The notes: a model not told the origin generated them from the sequence alone. A stretch of DNA of 64,000 nt from Rhodospirillales bacterium (GCA_017644185.1 JAEPMA010000013.1:1-64000), one strand, 5' to 3'; shown: positions 46,986-57,011, counted from the stretch's first letter. Numbers and translations: made by a program.

Positions 46986-48008
46986 ATGGTTCGCATTCCC
47001 CTATTGATCGGTCTCGTGATCGGCGGCATCGCTGGCCTTTACGCCATGGCGCTGACGTTGCCGGGTAAAGATATCTTCGACACCGCATCGCCGTCGCAGC
47101 TCATGGATCCCGGGCCAACCGCGCCCAGCATCGCCGGACACATGAAATTGCGCCATGCCCGTAATCGGCCTGCGTTCGACGTCGGGGTTTTCGGCAATTC
47201 GCGGGTTCTGATGCTGGGCGCGGAAAGCATGGGTTTTAAGACGGGGCGGTATTTCAATTTCGCGATCGCAAGTGATTCGTTTTATGGGGGTGTGCTTGCC
47301 GCCCGCACCTTGGCGGAAAATGGCAAGCTGCCCAGGACGCTGGTCTTCGGGCTCGACAATCTGAACCTGCAACGCGACAACAACCCGTCCTGGCCGTATA
47401 TCTGGCACCGTATCCAGTGGGCGGGTGAACGCATCGTGGACGCCGTCAGCGATCCCGGGGTGTCATGGGCGTGGCTGGCACGACGGGTGTGGCGAAGTGT
47501 CTGGAGCGAGGTGATCTACTTCAAACAGACCTTCGGGCCGACCATGGTGAAGGCGGGGTTTCTGCGTCTGATCGGCGCCGATGCGGCCCTTGAAGGCAGT
47601 GCCGAGAACCGCAATTTCCGGGCCGATGGCAGCGTCTTCAACCCGGGGCGGGACCCGAATATCGGGCCGATGGCGCGGCCCAGCGCCAGGATGGACATGA
47701 TTTTGTTCCTGGATGAGCTCGACAGGATCGGCAGGTTCAAAGAGCCGGGGACGCGGGTATTCATCTTCGAGACGCCTCTTTATCCAGAGGTGCAGCGTCA
47801 GCTCGAGACCGATCCGCCGGCATACGTGAACGAGGTGCGCGAGCGCTGGCATGAGAAATGCCGAGCGTTGGGCTTCGCCTGCATCGACGCACCGTTGATC
47901 GAAGGGGATGGCGCGGACGGCAGGTGGTACGACGTATCGCACGCACCCGAAAAACCGTGGGCGCGGTTCATCAAGATGCATATGGTCCGGGCCGCCGATG
48001 CTTTTTAA
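46986..48008 (+). CDS. Membrane-anchored SGNH/AlgX-like partner of MBOAT
   Basis: 340 residues. N-terminal membrane helix (about 4-24), then a periplasmic domain with FGNSRVLMLG (about 69-78), resembling the GDSL/GNSR nucleophile block of AlgX/DltD-like proteins. A possible His partner is in YDVSHAPEKPW near the end. It probably acts with the MBOAT protein encoded 11 bp inside its 3' end in acylating a surface polymer. Weak family signal; context is the stronger clue. Confidence 0.65.
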   Translation: MVRIPLLIGLVIGGIAGLYAMALTLPGKDIFDTASPSQLMDPGPTAPSIAGHMKLRHARNRPAFDVGVFGNSRVLMLGAESMGFKTGRYFNFAIASDSFYGGVLAARTLAENGKLPRTLVFGLDNLNLQRDNNPSWPYIWHRIQWAGERIVDAVSDPGVSWAWLARRVWRSVWSEVIYFKQTFGPTMVKAGFLRLIGADAALEGSAENRNFRADGSVFNPGRDPNIGPMARPSARMDMILFLDELDRIGRFKEPGTRVFIFETPLYPEVQRQLETDPPAYVNEVRERWHEKCRALGFACIDAPLIEGDGADGRWYDVSHAPEKPWARFIKMHMVRAADAF

Positions 48009-49368
48009 CAGCTACCTCTTTCTGTTCGCTTTTCTGCCGGTCGTGGCGGCGGCGTTTTTCGTCGTGCGGCACAGAACGTGCCGATTGTGGCTGATCATCT
48101 GCGCGTCGTTCCTGTTTTACGGGATGTCGGGGGTGCAGCACGCGACGGTGCTGGGTCTGGAGGTGGTGTGGGTGTACCTGATCGCACGCTCGCCCAGGGC
48201 CGTCGGTGACCCGATCCGGCTGACGCTCTCACTGGTGCCGATTTTCCTGGCGCTCTTCTATTACAAGTATATCGGCTTCTTCATCGCCGACGTTTTGATG
48301 ATCAAGGAGACCGATACCGCCGAGGCATTCTCCTTGTTTTCGGACGTTGTCCTGCCGGCGGGCATTTCGTTCTTCACCTTTCAACTGGCGGCGTTCGCCA
48401 TCGACCGTTACAGGGGCGACGTCGACGAACCGCCGTCGTTTTCCGGGTTCGCCGCCTACATCAGTTTCTTTCCCCAACTCATCGCCGGGCCGATCGTCCG
48501 CTACAACGAGATCCGCGATGCGCTGGCGGATATCGGGTCATGCAGTTGGGACCGTGAGCGTCTTTCGAGGGCCGTCGGGTATATCAGTTTCGGGCTGGCG
48601 TTGAAGGTTCTGTTGGCCGATACCCTGTCGGACGCGAGCGCCCACTATGTCGCCCAGCCGGGCGAATTAGCGCCGTTGAGTGCGCTTTATCTCGTGTTCT
48701 CATACAGTTTTCAGATCTATTTCGATTTCTACGGTTATTCCCTGATCGCCATCGGCCTCGGTTTGATTTTCGGATTCCGCTTTCCCGACAACTTCATGCG
48801 TCCGTACGAATCCCTGAACATCCGGGACTTCTGGCGGCGCTGGCATATCACGCTGTCTTATTGGATACGCGACTACCTGTACCGGCCGCTCGGCGGCAAC
48901 CAAAGCTACATGCGCAACATCCTCATCGTGTTCGCGGTCTGTGGGCTATGGCACGGCGCGGGATGGACGTTCATCGTCTGGGGGCTTTATCACGGTGTGC
49001 TGGTGATTATGTACCACGCCTGCCGGCGGCTCTGGGACAGGATGCCGGTCCTGTTGCAGCAGGGGCTGACGTTCACGCTCGTGTCGTTCGGGTGGGTTCT
49101 GTTCATCTTCGATTTCGACGGCACCCTGCAGTTCGCCCGTGCGCTTCTTGGTGGCGCGGACGAGGTCACGGCACCGCTGCCGACGCTCGAGATGTGGCTT
49201 TATCTGGGGATATCCGCCGCCGTTTGCTTCTTCCCGCGTCTCGAGAAGATCGCCGAAAACGTCAGCGGGGCCAGTCCCTGGTTGAAGACCGCCGGGTATG
49301 CGTCGCTGCTTGTCCTCGCGATCCTGTTCCTCGACCGCTCGCAGGGGTTCATCTATTTCCGCTTTTGA
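47998..49368 (+). CDS. MBOAT-family O-acyltransferase (AlgI-like)
   Basis: 456 residues from the ATG at 47998. About 11 membrane helices. The catalytic His is in LWHGAGWTFIVWG, with RDFWRRWHITLS before it, both typical of AlgI. It moves acetyl groups across the inner membrane for O-acetylation of exopolysaccharide or cell-surface sugars. It overlaps the SGNH-like gene by 11 bp and forms a two-gene unit with it. No polysaccharide genes are adjacent. Confidence 0.92.
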   Translation: MLFNSYLFLFAFLPVVAAAFFVVRHRTCRLWLIICASFLFYGMSGVQHATVLGLEVVWVYLIARSPRAVGDPIRLTLSLVPIFLALFYYKYIGFFIADVLMIKETDTAEAFSLFSDVVLPAGISFFTFQLAAFAIDRYRGDVDEPPSFSGFAAYISFFPQLIAGPIVRYNEIRDALADIGSCSWDRERLSRAVGYISFGLALKVLLADTLSDASAHYVAQPGELAPLSALYLVFSYSFQIYFDFYGYSLIAIGLGLIFGFRFPDNFMRPYESLNIRDFWRRWHITLSYWIRDYLYRPLGGNQSYMRNILIVFAVCGLWHGAGWTFIVWGLYHGVLVIMYHACRRLWDRMPVLLQQGLTFTLVSFGWVLFIFDFDGTLQFARALLGGADEVTAPLPTLEMWLYLGISAAVCFFPRLEKIAENVSGASPWLKTAGYASLLVLAILFLDRSQGFIYFRF

Positions 49369-49377
49369 CGGTAACGG

Positions 49378-49869
49378 TCAGCCGCCGTGTTCGGTGTAGC
49401 GGTGCTCGACCGATACCGCGCCCGTGACGCGTTCGCCGTCATCCGACAGCGGTAACCTTAAAATCAGGTCGCGCTTGGGCACGCCGTCCTTCACGTAGAT
49501 ATCGGACAGAAAAAGTTTCGGTTGGCGCGCCGCTTTCAATGCCTCGTACTGGCCGACGATGTGGCGGCGCAGGTCTTCGGGAAAGATGTCGTCGCTGGTT
49601 TTGTTGGTAAGCTCGAACCCGTGGCTCTGGGCAATGCCCGAGCCGTAATAGCGATAGCGGATCGGGTGCGGCGGCTCCTGCATGTCGACGACGAGCGTGT
49701 TCCGAAGCAGCGGGCCCGGTAACTCGGCCAGATCGAAATCCCGCCAGGACGGCGCGAAGCGCTCACCCCGGACACTGTTCCAGTAGGCCAGCACGGGATC
49801 GAGGACCGGGTGCGGGGATTCCCCGATACGGATTTCCTGGACCCGGTACATGCTGGGCTGATTGTTCAT
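49378..49869 (-). CDS. PAS-domain protein, second of a tandem pair
   Basis: 163 residues. A PAS_5-type domain covers most of the protein (ERFAPSWRDFDLAELPGPLLR, then IRYRYYGSGIAQSHGFELTN). No output domain. The start at 49869 overlaps the stop of the preceding PAS gene as ATGA. The frame is open further upstream but in shadow of that gene. Probably a small ligand or light/redox sensor, or a cofactor-binding regulator. Confidence 0.75.
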   Translation of the reverse strand: MNNQPSMYRVQEIRIGESPHPVLDPVLAYWNSVRGERFAPSWRDFDLAELPGPLLRNTLVVDMQEPPHPIRYRYYGSGIAQSHGFELTNKTSDDIFPEDLRRHIVGQYEALKAARQPKLFLSDIYVKDGVPKRDLILRLPLSDDGERVTGAVSVEHRYTEHGG

Positions 49870-50417
49870 CGGAACCGGCACCGGAAATCGTTGGCGGCGA
49901 AAAAGGCCATCGACTTTTCGATGTTCTCCACCGTCATGACATGCCCCTGGCCGGTGTCCGGGTCGATCAACGGCAGGCGGACGACGGGAAACACCCGGCG
50001 AATGCCGCCGGGCGACGTGATGGCGTGCGATAGCCACTGGGGTTTGCGCCGCTCGAGGGTGATGTGGGCGGACTCCCGGAAGCTGTTCATGACGCCGTTG
50101 TGGTCGGCGTCGGACAGCCATTGCTGGGATAGTTCGACCCCAAACGCACGCACCAGATCGTCGCCCCAGTAGCGCACATAGAAATCGCCTCGTTCGGGAT
50201 GATAGTCCGCGACCATGGTCCCCCGTCGCAACGCGCTCGGGAGATCGAGAAGGTCGAAGTCACACCACGCCGGGACGTCGCGCGATCCGGACGCCTGTCG
50301 CCAGACCTCCAGGGCGCGCTCAAGCCCGAAGTCGCGGATGGTCTCCGCATCGGGGGCGCCAAGCGGGATGGTATCCGCCACGTGAAGGCGGTGCGGGGTC
50401 GGTGATGTGTGCGGCAC
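49866..50417 (-). CDS. PAS-domain protein, first of a tandem pair
   Basis: 183 residues, PAS_5-type (RDVPAWCDFDLLDLPSALRR, then YVRYWGDDLVRAFGVELSQ), paralogous to the gene downstream. Residues align over the whole length, so the pair arose by duplication. No enzymatic output. It diverges from the nucleotidyl cyclase across 227 bp, which invites a functional link. ATG at 50417. Confidence 0.75.
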   Translation of the reverse strand: MPHTSPTPHRLHVADTIPLGAPDAETIRDFGLERALEVWRQASGSRDVPAWCDFDLLDLPSALRRGTMVADYHPERGDFYVRYWGDDLVRAFGVELSQQWLSDADHNGVMNSFRESAHITLERRKPQWLSHAITSPGGIRRVFPVVRLPLIDPDTGQGHVMTVENIEKSMAFFAANDFRCRFR

Positions 50418-50644
50418 GAGTCTGATTTTTGCCCGGCCTCAGGGCCGGTCCACGGCTTATACAAACTGAAGTCTCATTATTAATACGCACCCTGCTGAAT
50501 AGAAACCGCTTTATGTCACGGAGGCGTAACGAATTCTTCTCCATTCCGCGGTGCGAAATTTATATACACGTACAAGTTGTTGAAGTACGATCAATAAAAC
50601 GCCGGTGAGCACTGCACAAGATTTCGCCGGCCGGGGGGCAGCAT

Positions 50645-52777
50645 ATGAAGATCAAGCTGCAGGTTGGCGTGTCCACCGCGTTCACGGTTATTGCCGTGAT
50701 CATGATCGGTGTGACCGTCGCGATCCTCTATTACAGCAACCATAAACTGGCGCTCGAAACCGCCGAGCAGGAAATGTCGTCGGCGCGGGAGAGGGCCGTC
50801 GCGCAGTTGGTCGGGGTGCTGGCGCCGGTCGGTCAGGTTGTCGAATCGACCGCCGATTTCGTCACCGCGTTCCCCATTGCCGCCAGAACGTACGATGGCA
50901 GCAAAGTCCTGGAATCGCGGATCCGAAAGTTGCCGCAAATCTACAGTCTCTATTTCGGGGCCGGGCTGGGTGAATTCTATCAAGTCATCAAGCTGCCGAA
51001 GATCGTGAAGACCTTCGGCCCCTACGACGAACCGGTGTTGGAGAATGCCCGGACCGTCTTTCGCTCCATCGTCGTCGGCGACCGTGGCCGGCGCGACCGC
51101 TATTACTATCAAACCGACTGGGGGGACGTCGTCCGCAAGGAAATCGCGCTCACTGACTACGACCCGCGCCAGCGGCCCTGGTTCCAGGGGGCCGCCAATC
51201 GCCATGGGGTGTTCGTCAGCCAGCTCTACCGGTTCCAGAGTACCGGTAAACCCGGCGTCACCTTCGCCAAGCGCATTCTCGACGAATTCGACGAGTTGAT
51301 CGGGGTTGCGGGTGCCGACCTGACGATGGATCAGATCGTCGACATCATCAACGACATCCGGATCGGCGACGAGGGGCGCGCTTTCCTGCTCACCAAGACA
51401 GACGAACTGATCGCTTACACCGGGACCCGGAAATCCGAAGCGGCCTTCGAGTTCGTAACCGACAAAAACCGCGACATCGAAAATATCAAGGACCCGGTCG
51501 TGGCCCAGGTCATCCGCTCGTGGATCGGCGACAAGAGGCCGTTTTTCGAATTCACCGACGTGCGCGATGGAAAGAAGTATCTGGCGTCGGCGGCGCCGAT
51601 CCCGGAGATCATGGGCATTGCACCCACGCTCGGCTTCGTCGTTCCGGAAGACGAGTTCGTCGGCGCGATCAAGAAAAGCACGACCCGGGTGCTCGAGATA
51701 TCGGGCGTGATCCTGGTGCTTTCCATCATCGTGATCATGCTGGTGTCGCGCCTGCTCAGCCGCGAACTGAACGAGGTCGCCCTCGAAGCGGGCAAGATCA
51801 GCCAGTTCGACCTCGACGATCCGTTCGAACTGCGCTCCGCGATCTACGAAGTCGACGAACTGTCGAAGTCGGTCTCCAACATGAAGACCAGCCTCCAGAG
51901 CTTCGGGGCCTACGTGCCGACGGATATCGTCCGCGCCATCGTCGCGTCGGGCGACAAGGTCAGCGTCGGCGGTGACGACCGCGAACTAACGATCCTGTTC
52001 TCGGACATTGAGGGCTTCACCCCGAAAGCCGAGGCACTGCCGCCGGAACGCCTGATGACGGATCTGTCGGCGTACTTCGCCGCCATGGAGCGTGCGATCG
52101 CGGAACATCACGGCACCATCGACAAGTACATCGGCGATGCGGTGATGGCGTTCTGGAATGCGCCGAGCCGGGATGAAAATCACGTGTTGCACGCGTGCCG
52201 CGCGGTGCTGGCCTGCCGGCTCGCCGAACAGGCACTCAACGTAAATCCGGGCACGTCGGAACTCTTACCCGTCCGGACGCGATTCGGCCTGCACACGGCG
52301 GAGGTTGTGGTGGGGAACGTCGGCTCGCCGGAACGGCTGCAATACACCGCCCTTGGCGCCGCCGTGAACCTGGCGTCCCGGATCGAAGGACTCAACAAGT
52401 TTTATGGGACGGAAGTCCTGATCAGCGAGGACGTCGCCAAGCAGGCGGGCGGACGCTTCCTGATGCGCAAAGTCGACCTCGTCTCGCCGGTCGGCACGAC
52501 CAAGCCGGTGGCGATCTTCGAACTGATGGCAGAGTTCGGGCAAGACGCCGTCCTTGCCGCCGACGAAGAAATGCAGGCCGAGGTGCGGGCCTGGGAGGCA
52601 TGCCTTAAAGATTACGAGGCGCGCAGGTTCGGCGAAGCGCTCAAGGGGTTCGAAGCATACAAAACACAGACCGCGAACCCGATCCTCCCCGATCTCTATA
52701 TTACGCGTTGCCGGGATTATATCGACACGCCGCCGCCCACGGACTGGAACGGTGTCGAAAGCTACAGCAAGAAATAA
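50645..52777 (+). CDS. Membrane adenylate/guanylate cyclase with Cache sensor
   Basis: 710 residues. N-terminal helix (about 8-30), a large periplasmic dCache domain (about 35-350), second helix (about 355-378), a HAMP-like linker and a class III cyclase domain (about 440-610). The metal Asp is in FSDIEGFT (about 453) and the second in GDAVMAFW (about 498); the transition-state Asn/Arg are in [16 protein letters not shown]. It converts ATP or GTP to a cyclic nucleotide on binding an extracellular ligand. A C-terminal helical tail (about 625-710) follows. Confidence 0.92.
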   Translation: MKIKLQVGVSTAFTVIAVIMIGVTVAILYYSNHKLALETAEQEMSSARERAVAQLVGVLAPVGQVVESTADFVTAFPIAARTYDGSKVLESRIRKLPQIYSLYFGAGLGEFYQVIKLPKIVKTFGPYDEPVLENARTVFRSIVVGDRGRRDRYYYQTDWGDVVRKEIALTDYDPRQRPWFQGAANRHGVFVSQLYRFQSTGKPGVTFAKRILDEFDELIGVAGADLTMDQIVDIINDIRIGDEGRAFLLTKTDELIAYTGTRKSEAAFEFVTDKNRDIENIKDPVVAQVIRSWIGDKRPFFEFTDVRDGKKYLASAAPIPEIMGIAPTLGFVVPEDEFVGAIKKSTTRVLEISGVILVLSIIVIMLVSRLLSRELNEVALEAGKISQFDLDDPFELRSAIYEVDELSKSVSNMKTSLQSFGAYVPTDIVRAIVASGDKVSVGGDDRELTILFSDIEGFTPKAEALPPERLMTDLSAYFAAMERAIAEHHGTIDKYIGDAVMAFWNAPSRDENHVLHACRAVLACRLAEQALNVNPGTSELLPVRTRFGLHTAEVVVGNVGSPERLQYTALGAAVNLASRIEGLNKFYGTEVLISEDVAKQAGGRFLMRKVDLVSPVGTTKPVAIFELMAEFGQDAVLAADEEMQAEVRAWEACLKDYEARRFGEALKGFEAYKTQTANPILPDLYITRCRDYIDTPPPTDWNGVESYSKK

Positions 52778-52830
52778 CCGCTGCCCTTGGCGGATCGCCC
52801 GCGCCGCGCGATGATGCACAAGGGGCGAAA

Positions 52831-53859
52831 ATGCGAACCACCAAAACCATCAGCGTCATTTCCTGCCATGCCGAGGGCGAGGTGGGCGACGTCATCATCG
52901 ACGGCGTGGACATCCCCCCGGGCGACACCCTTTGGGATCAAAGGACCTGGATCGCCGAAGACGGGGTGCTCCGCAACTTCATGCTGAACGAACCGCGGGG
53001 TGGGGTGTTCAGGCACGTCAATCTTCTGGTCCCCGCAAAAAATCCCGACGCGCAGATGGGCTTCATCATCATGGAGCCCTGTGACACCCCGCCGATGTCG
53101 GGCTCCAATTCAATCTGCGTGGCGACGGTGTTGTTGGATGCGGGGATCGTCCCGATGACGGAACCCGAAACCGAACTGGTGCTCGAAGCGCCGGGCGGCC
53201 TTGTGCGGGTCCGCGCCCAATGCAGGCAGGGAAAGGCGGAACGCATCTTCGTCACCAACGTGCCGTCGTTTGTGGGGGCAATTGGAAAAACCATCGAGGT
53301 CGAGGGGATGGGGACGATCACCGTCGATACGGCCTATGGGGGCGACACGTTCGTCGTCGTCGATGCGGAAAGTCTCGGGTTCGAACTCGAACCGGGGGAA
53401 GCGAAAGATCTGGCCGCGCTTGGCGTGAAAATATCCGACGCCGCGACTGAACAGTTGGGGTTCGATCATCCGGAGATACCGGACTGGAATCATATCTCGT
53501 TCTGTCTGTTTTCGGGGGCCGTCAAACGAACTGATAACGGCTTATCGGCCCGTCACGCCGTCGCCATCCGGCCGGGCAAGATCGACCGTTCCCCAACAGG
53601 CACGGCGGTCTCTGCCCGGATGGCGTTGCTGCATGCTAGGGGCGAGATGAAGACCGATGAGACCTTCACCGCGACGTCCTTGATCGGTTCCGAATTCCAG
53701 GGGCGGATCGCGGGTGAAACCTCGGTCGGCGAGCGGGCCGCGATTCTGCCCGAGATTTCCGGGCGGGCGTGGATCACCGGCACCCACCAGGTGATGCTCG
53801 ATCCGGACGATCCGTGGCCGGAGGGATATCGTCTGTCGGATACCTGGCCGGGCGGGTGA
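52831..53859 (+). CDS. Proline-racemase-family protein with Ser/Thr instead of Cys
   Basis: 342 residues, full-length proline racemase/hydroxyproline epimerase fold. In the first active-site motif the Cys (MCGHG in racemases) is Ser: [11 protein letters not shown] (about 89-99). In the second (SPCGT) it is Thr: [11 protein letters not shown] (about 252-262). Family enzymes with Cys/Cys racemise, those with Cys/Thr dehydrate trans-3-hydroxyproline. A Ser/Thr pair points to another reaction. AAGGGG precedes the ATG at 52831. Confidence 0.82.
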   Translation: MRTTKTISVISCHAEGEVGDVIIDGVDIPPGDTLWDQRTWIAEDGVLRNFMLNEPRGGVFRHVNLLVPAKNPDAQMGFIIMEPCDTPPMSGSNSICVATVLLDAGIVPMTEPETELVLEAPGGLVRVRAQCRQGKAERIFVTNVPSFVGAIGKTIEVEGMGTITVDTAYGGDTFVVVDAESLGFELEPGEAKDLAALGVKISDAATEQLGFDHPEIPDWNHISFCLFSGAVKRTDNGLSARHAVAIRPGKIDRSPTGTAVSARMALLHARGEMKTDETFTATSLIGSEFQGRIAGETSVGERAAILPEISGRAWITGTHQVMLDPDDPWPEGYRLSDTWPGG

Positions 53860-53877
53860 TTGCCGATACGACCCCGA

Positions 53878-53986
53878 CCCCCTCACCTAACCTCTCCCCC
53901 TTGAAAAGGGGGAGAGGGATGAGTTCGTGATCCGTCGCGGCAGGGTCCCTCTCCCCCAAATATTGGGGGAGAGGACAAGTGGGGGG
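53878..53986. repeat. MITE-like repeat, copy 8
   Basis: CCCCCTCACCTAACC end, CTCTCCCCCTT/AAGGGGGAGAG hairpin, CCCTCTCCCCC/GGGGGAGAGG hairpin and a decayed AAGTGGGGGG end. It follows the racemase-like gene. Confidence 0.75.
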
Positions 53987-54010
53987 TAAGCGTCTCGGTG
54001 AGAGGACCGG

Positions 54011-54862
54011 CTAGCTAACCTCGACCGGGCCGGCGTAAGACGCCTCGTCGAACGAGCGTTCGTTGTCCCAGACGTTTTTCGGCAGCGGCAGGCCCTCGAA
54101 ATCCTTGTCTTCGAGCGCGCCGTCCGGCTCGATCCCAAGTTTCTCGCGCAGCATCAGGATGATCTGGCGGGTGTGCTGCCCCGAATGCCAGCCGGTGCGC
54201 TCAAGCACTTCGTGGAGGGTGACTTCCCCGTAATAGACCTTCCCCGGCTGCTTGAAGTCGGTGGTCTTGCCGTCGCGTTCCCACCAGTCGCTGAACCGTT
54301 TGCGGTTCTGACGCCCGTATTCGAGCAGGTCCTCGCGGGTCGCCATCTCTTCGGGCAGGACCGAGATCAGCGCCTCATATGTATAGGGGGCGTCATGCTC
54401 GACCCGGTCGAGAAACACCTTCGGGATGTCGAACACGTGATAGACGAGCTGGCGGTACGACCGGGGCCGGCCCGGTAACTTAACGTCGAGCTTGTCTTCG
54501 GGGATTTGCTGAAGATAGCGCGCCGCCGCATCCAGGATCATCAGCACCTTGTCCTTCATCTCTTCGGGACTGAGCATTTTGTGCTCGCCGTATTCGAAAC
54601 CGGCGACCTTGGCGACGTCGCGGAACACGGCACCATTCGCCCATGCATCGCCGCGGGCCACGATCGGCACCAGGCGGACGCCCAGTCTCTCCAGCTCCTT
54701 GAAGCCTTCCTCGTCCTCGATGACGTTGACGGATACGAACGGAACGCCGTGCTCGAGCAGGAATTCCTTGGTCTTGAGGCAGCTCGAACACCCGGGCTGC
54801 CAATAGACTTTGAGCGGTTGCTCCCGGTTTTCGGGCGCGTCGACGGTGGCCAGTTGGCTCAT
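54011..54862 (-). CDS. Glutaredoxin-DinB fusion protein
   Basis: 283 residues. The glutaredoxin domain (about 15-95) has a WQPGCSSCLKTKEFL active site with Cys25 and Cys28. The second half (about 105-280) is a DinB-like four-helix bundle with His residues in VYHVFD and GWHSGQHTRQ that can bind a metal. DinB proteins include mycothiol- or bacillithiol-dependent transferases; the fusion suggests a thiol-dependent reaction. GGGAG precedes the ATG. Confidence 0.85.
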   Translation of the reverse strand: MSQLATVDAPENREQPLKVYWQPGCSSCLKTKEFLLEHGVPFVSVNVIEDEEGFKELERLGVRLVPIVARGDAWANGAVFRDVAKVAGFEYGEHKMLSPEEMKDKVLMILDAAARYLQQIPEDKLDVKLPGRPRSYRQLVYHVFDIPKVFLDRVEHDAPYTYEALISVLPEEMATREDLLEYGRQNRKRFSDWWERDGKTTDFKQPGKVYYGEVTLHEVLERTGWHSGQHTRQIILMLREKLGIEPDGALEDKDFEGLPLPKNVWDNERSFDEASYAGPVEVS

Positions 54863-54971
54863 GATGTTACTCCCTAAGTCGCTTGTTATTTAACAAACAT
54901 AGTACGCGGGGCAGCAGAAATCATCATTGCGCCGAAATGAAATACGCGTATTCGAGACAGCAATGCGCCGT

Positions 54972-55841
54972 TCAGAGGCTTTTCGTCAGCCTGGCGACGT
55001 CGAAGAACGCCTCGATCAGCCGCGAGTTCCGCCGCTCCGTCAGGCAGTTCACGTGGGCGGTCGTATAGATGTCGGCGTCGGACACCTCGAGCACATGCAG
55101 ATCCGGATGCGGGATGAACTCGATATCCGACACGACGCCGACGCCGATACCCCGCGCCACCGCCAGCCAGACCGCTTCGCGGCTGCCGATCTCCATCACC
55201 GGCTCAATGGTGACGGCGTGCTTTTTCAACGCCCCTTCCAACGCGAGACGGGTCGTCGAGCCGCGCTCTCTGAGCACCATCCGCTCACCCTCCAGCTCCT
55301 TGATCCTGATGCGGCGGCGTTTGGCGAAGCGGTGCAATTTGTTGACGAACACCACCACCTTGTGACGGCTGTAGGGCATGGCGAAGATGTGCGGGCTGTC
55401 TTCAACGTGGGCCAGCACCGCAACGTCGGCGGAATAATCGAGCAGCTTGTTCACCATCTCGCGCGAGTTTCCCACCGTGACGGCGAGACGGATGCCGGGA
55501 TAGCGTTCTGAAAACGCGCTCAGCATTTCGGTGGCGTGGAACGGGCCGACGGCGCCGACCCGGAGCGTGCCTGTATGGAAACCGCCGAACGCATTCAAAA
55601 CGTCGCGGGCCTCGCCCTCCAGATCGATGATGCGGCGCGTGATCCGAAACAACGCCTCGCCGGCGTCCGTCAACGCGATCTCGCGGCCGCGGCGGTGAAA
55701 CAGTTCGACCCGGAACATCTCTTCCAGGGCACGGACCTGGCTGGTCAATGTCGGCTGGCCGACGTTCAGCACCCGGGACGCGGCGGTGAAGCCTTTCTCG
55801 GCGGCGACGGCGTGGAACGATCTGAGTTGTGTAAATATCAT
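54972..55841 (-). CDS. LysR-family regulator of the phosphonate operon
   Basis: 289 residues. N-terminal winged helix (about 3-60, FTAASRVLNVGQPTLTSQVR) and effector-binding domain. It is divergent from phnD, so it probably controls phosphonate import. Such LysR-type regulators occur beside 2-aminoethylphosphonate loci. The ligand is not known. Confidence 0.87.
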   Translation of the reverse strand: MIFTQLRSFHAVAAEKGFTAASRVLNVGQPTLTSQVRALEEMFRVELFHRRGREIALTDAGEALFRITRRIIDLEGEARDVLNAFGGFHTGTLRVGAVGPFHATEMLSAFSERYPGIRLAVTVGNSREMVNKLLDYSADVAVLAHVEDSPHIFAMPYSRHKVVVFVNKLHRFAKRRRIRIKELEGERMVLRERGSTTRLALEGALKKHAVTIEPVMEIGSREAVWLAVARGIGVGVVSDIEFIPHPDLHVLEVSDADIYTTAHVNCLTERRNSRLIEAFFDVARLTKSL

Positions 55842-55877
55842 TGCTTTTTTAAATGGATATCATCTTAATTATGAATT

Positions 55878-55918
55878 TGTCCAATAGTTAGGTTCGGACC
55901 ATCATATTGGTGTCCAAT
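55878..55918. promoter_or_regulatory. Candidate operator of the phosphonate LysR regulator
   Basis: ATTGG-TGT-CCAAT (55906-55918) is a perfect 5-bp inverted repeat. TGTCCAAT also occurs at 55878-55885, 33 bp away (about three helical turns). Such spaced sites suit a LysR tetramer binding a divergent promoter. Confidence 0.45.
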
Positions 55919-56066
55919 GGGCCAAAGCCGAAAAAACAAGATGGCCTGTCCGGACTGGGAGAAACAATGAACGCTCTGCTCAATATTCGAGTGCTGATAA
56001 GCGACGGTGCCGGTACCACGGCGGCCGCCGGGGCTGCTCATGGATCAACACAGTGGGAGACATCCA

Positions 56067-57011
56067 ATGATTCCAGAACACAAAACAAAAGAGGCATGCG
56101 CCTCTTCGTGTAAACGTCTTTTCGGGGTGATCGGCCTGGCCGCGGTGGTTGGCCTTGCGCTGACGCCGGCGGCGAAAGCCGAATGCGAAAATCCCGATGC
56201 GCTGACGTTCGCCATCGTGCCGACCGAAGAATCCGTCGCCGAGCTGGAACTGTACAAACCCGTCACCGACCGCATGGCGAAGTTGACCGGCAAGAAGATC
56301 GAATTCTTCATGCCGACGTCCTACGCCTCGGTGGTCGAAGGGCTGCTCAGTAAATTCGTCGACGTCGCGGTGCTCGGTCCGTACTCGTACGTGATCGCCA
56401 ATGAAAAAGACCCGAGCGTCGAGGTGTTCGCGACCTACGCCAAGAAGAAAGGCCACATGCAGGACGAGGGGCCGGGCTACAAGGCGGCGCTGATCTCCAA
56501 GAAGGGCAGCAAGTTCACGACCATCGACTCGCTCAAGGGCTCGACCGTCGGTCTGACCGACCCGGGGTCCACGTCGGGTAACCTGATGCCGCGTGTCGTC
56601 TTCGCCAAGGTGATCGGCCAGGACATCGACAAGTTCTTCGGCAAGGTCGCCTATACCGGCAGCCACGAACTGTCGTCCGTCGCTGTTGGTAAAGGTAAGG
56701 TCGACGCCGCGTTCGTCGCCACGCACCGTTTCGACAACGTCGTCAACAAGGGCGAGATCAAGCTCGAAGACGTGAATATCCTCTGGGAATCGAAGCCGAT
56801 CCCGCAGGATCCGTTCGTTTACCGCAACACGCTCTGTGACGACATCAAGAAGAACGTCCGCGAGACGTTCCTCGGTCTGAACAAGGAAGCGTCGGCGGCG
56901 AAGTTCCTTGCCAACGTCAAGTCGAACAAGTTCGTGCCGATGACGTCCGAGGACTACGACATCATTCGCGACCTGAAGAAAGCGAAAGACGAGAAGAAGA
57001 AGAAGGGCTGA
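56067..57011 (+). CDS. phnD: Phosphonate/phosphite ABC transporter substrate-binding protein
   Basis: 314 residues. Signal peptide (about 14-38, ending AAKAEC), then a type 2 periplasmic-binding fold with TFAIVPTEES at the start and DVAVLGPYSYV, TDPGSTSGNLMP and KVDAAFVATH, all typical of PhnD. It captures phosphonate, such as 2-aminoethylphosphonate, or phosphite. GGGAGA precedes the ATG at 56067. First gene of the phn operon. Confidence 0.92.
   Translation: MIPEHKTKEACASSCKRLFGVIGLAAVVGLALTPAAKAECENPDALTFAIVPTEESVAELELYKPVTDRMAKLTGKKIEFFMPTSYASVVEGLLSKFVDVAVLGPYSYVIANEKDPSVEVFATYAKKKGHMQDEGPGYKAALISKKGSKFTTIDSLKGSTVGLTDPGSTSGNLMPRVVFAKVIGQDIDKFFGKVAYTGSHELSSVAVGKGKVDAAFVATHRFDNVVNKGEIKLEDVNILWESKPIPQDPFVYRNTLCDDIKKNVRETFLGLNKEASAAKFLANVKSNKFVPMTSEDYDIIRDLKKAKDEKKKKG

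Noticed and set aside
55967-56113. Possible 48-codon leader frame before phnD
   Set aside because: GGGAG precedes its ATG, but it overlaps phnD by 47 bp in another frame and has no attenuator-like codon run. Could still be a translated leader; support is too weak.
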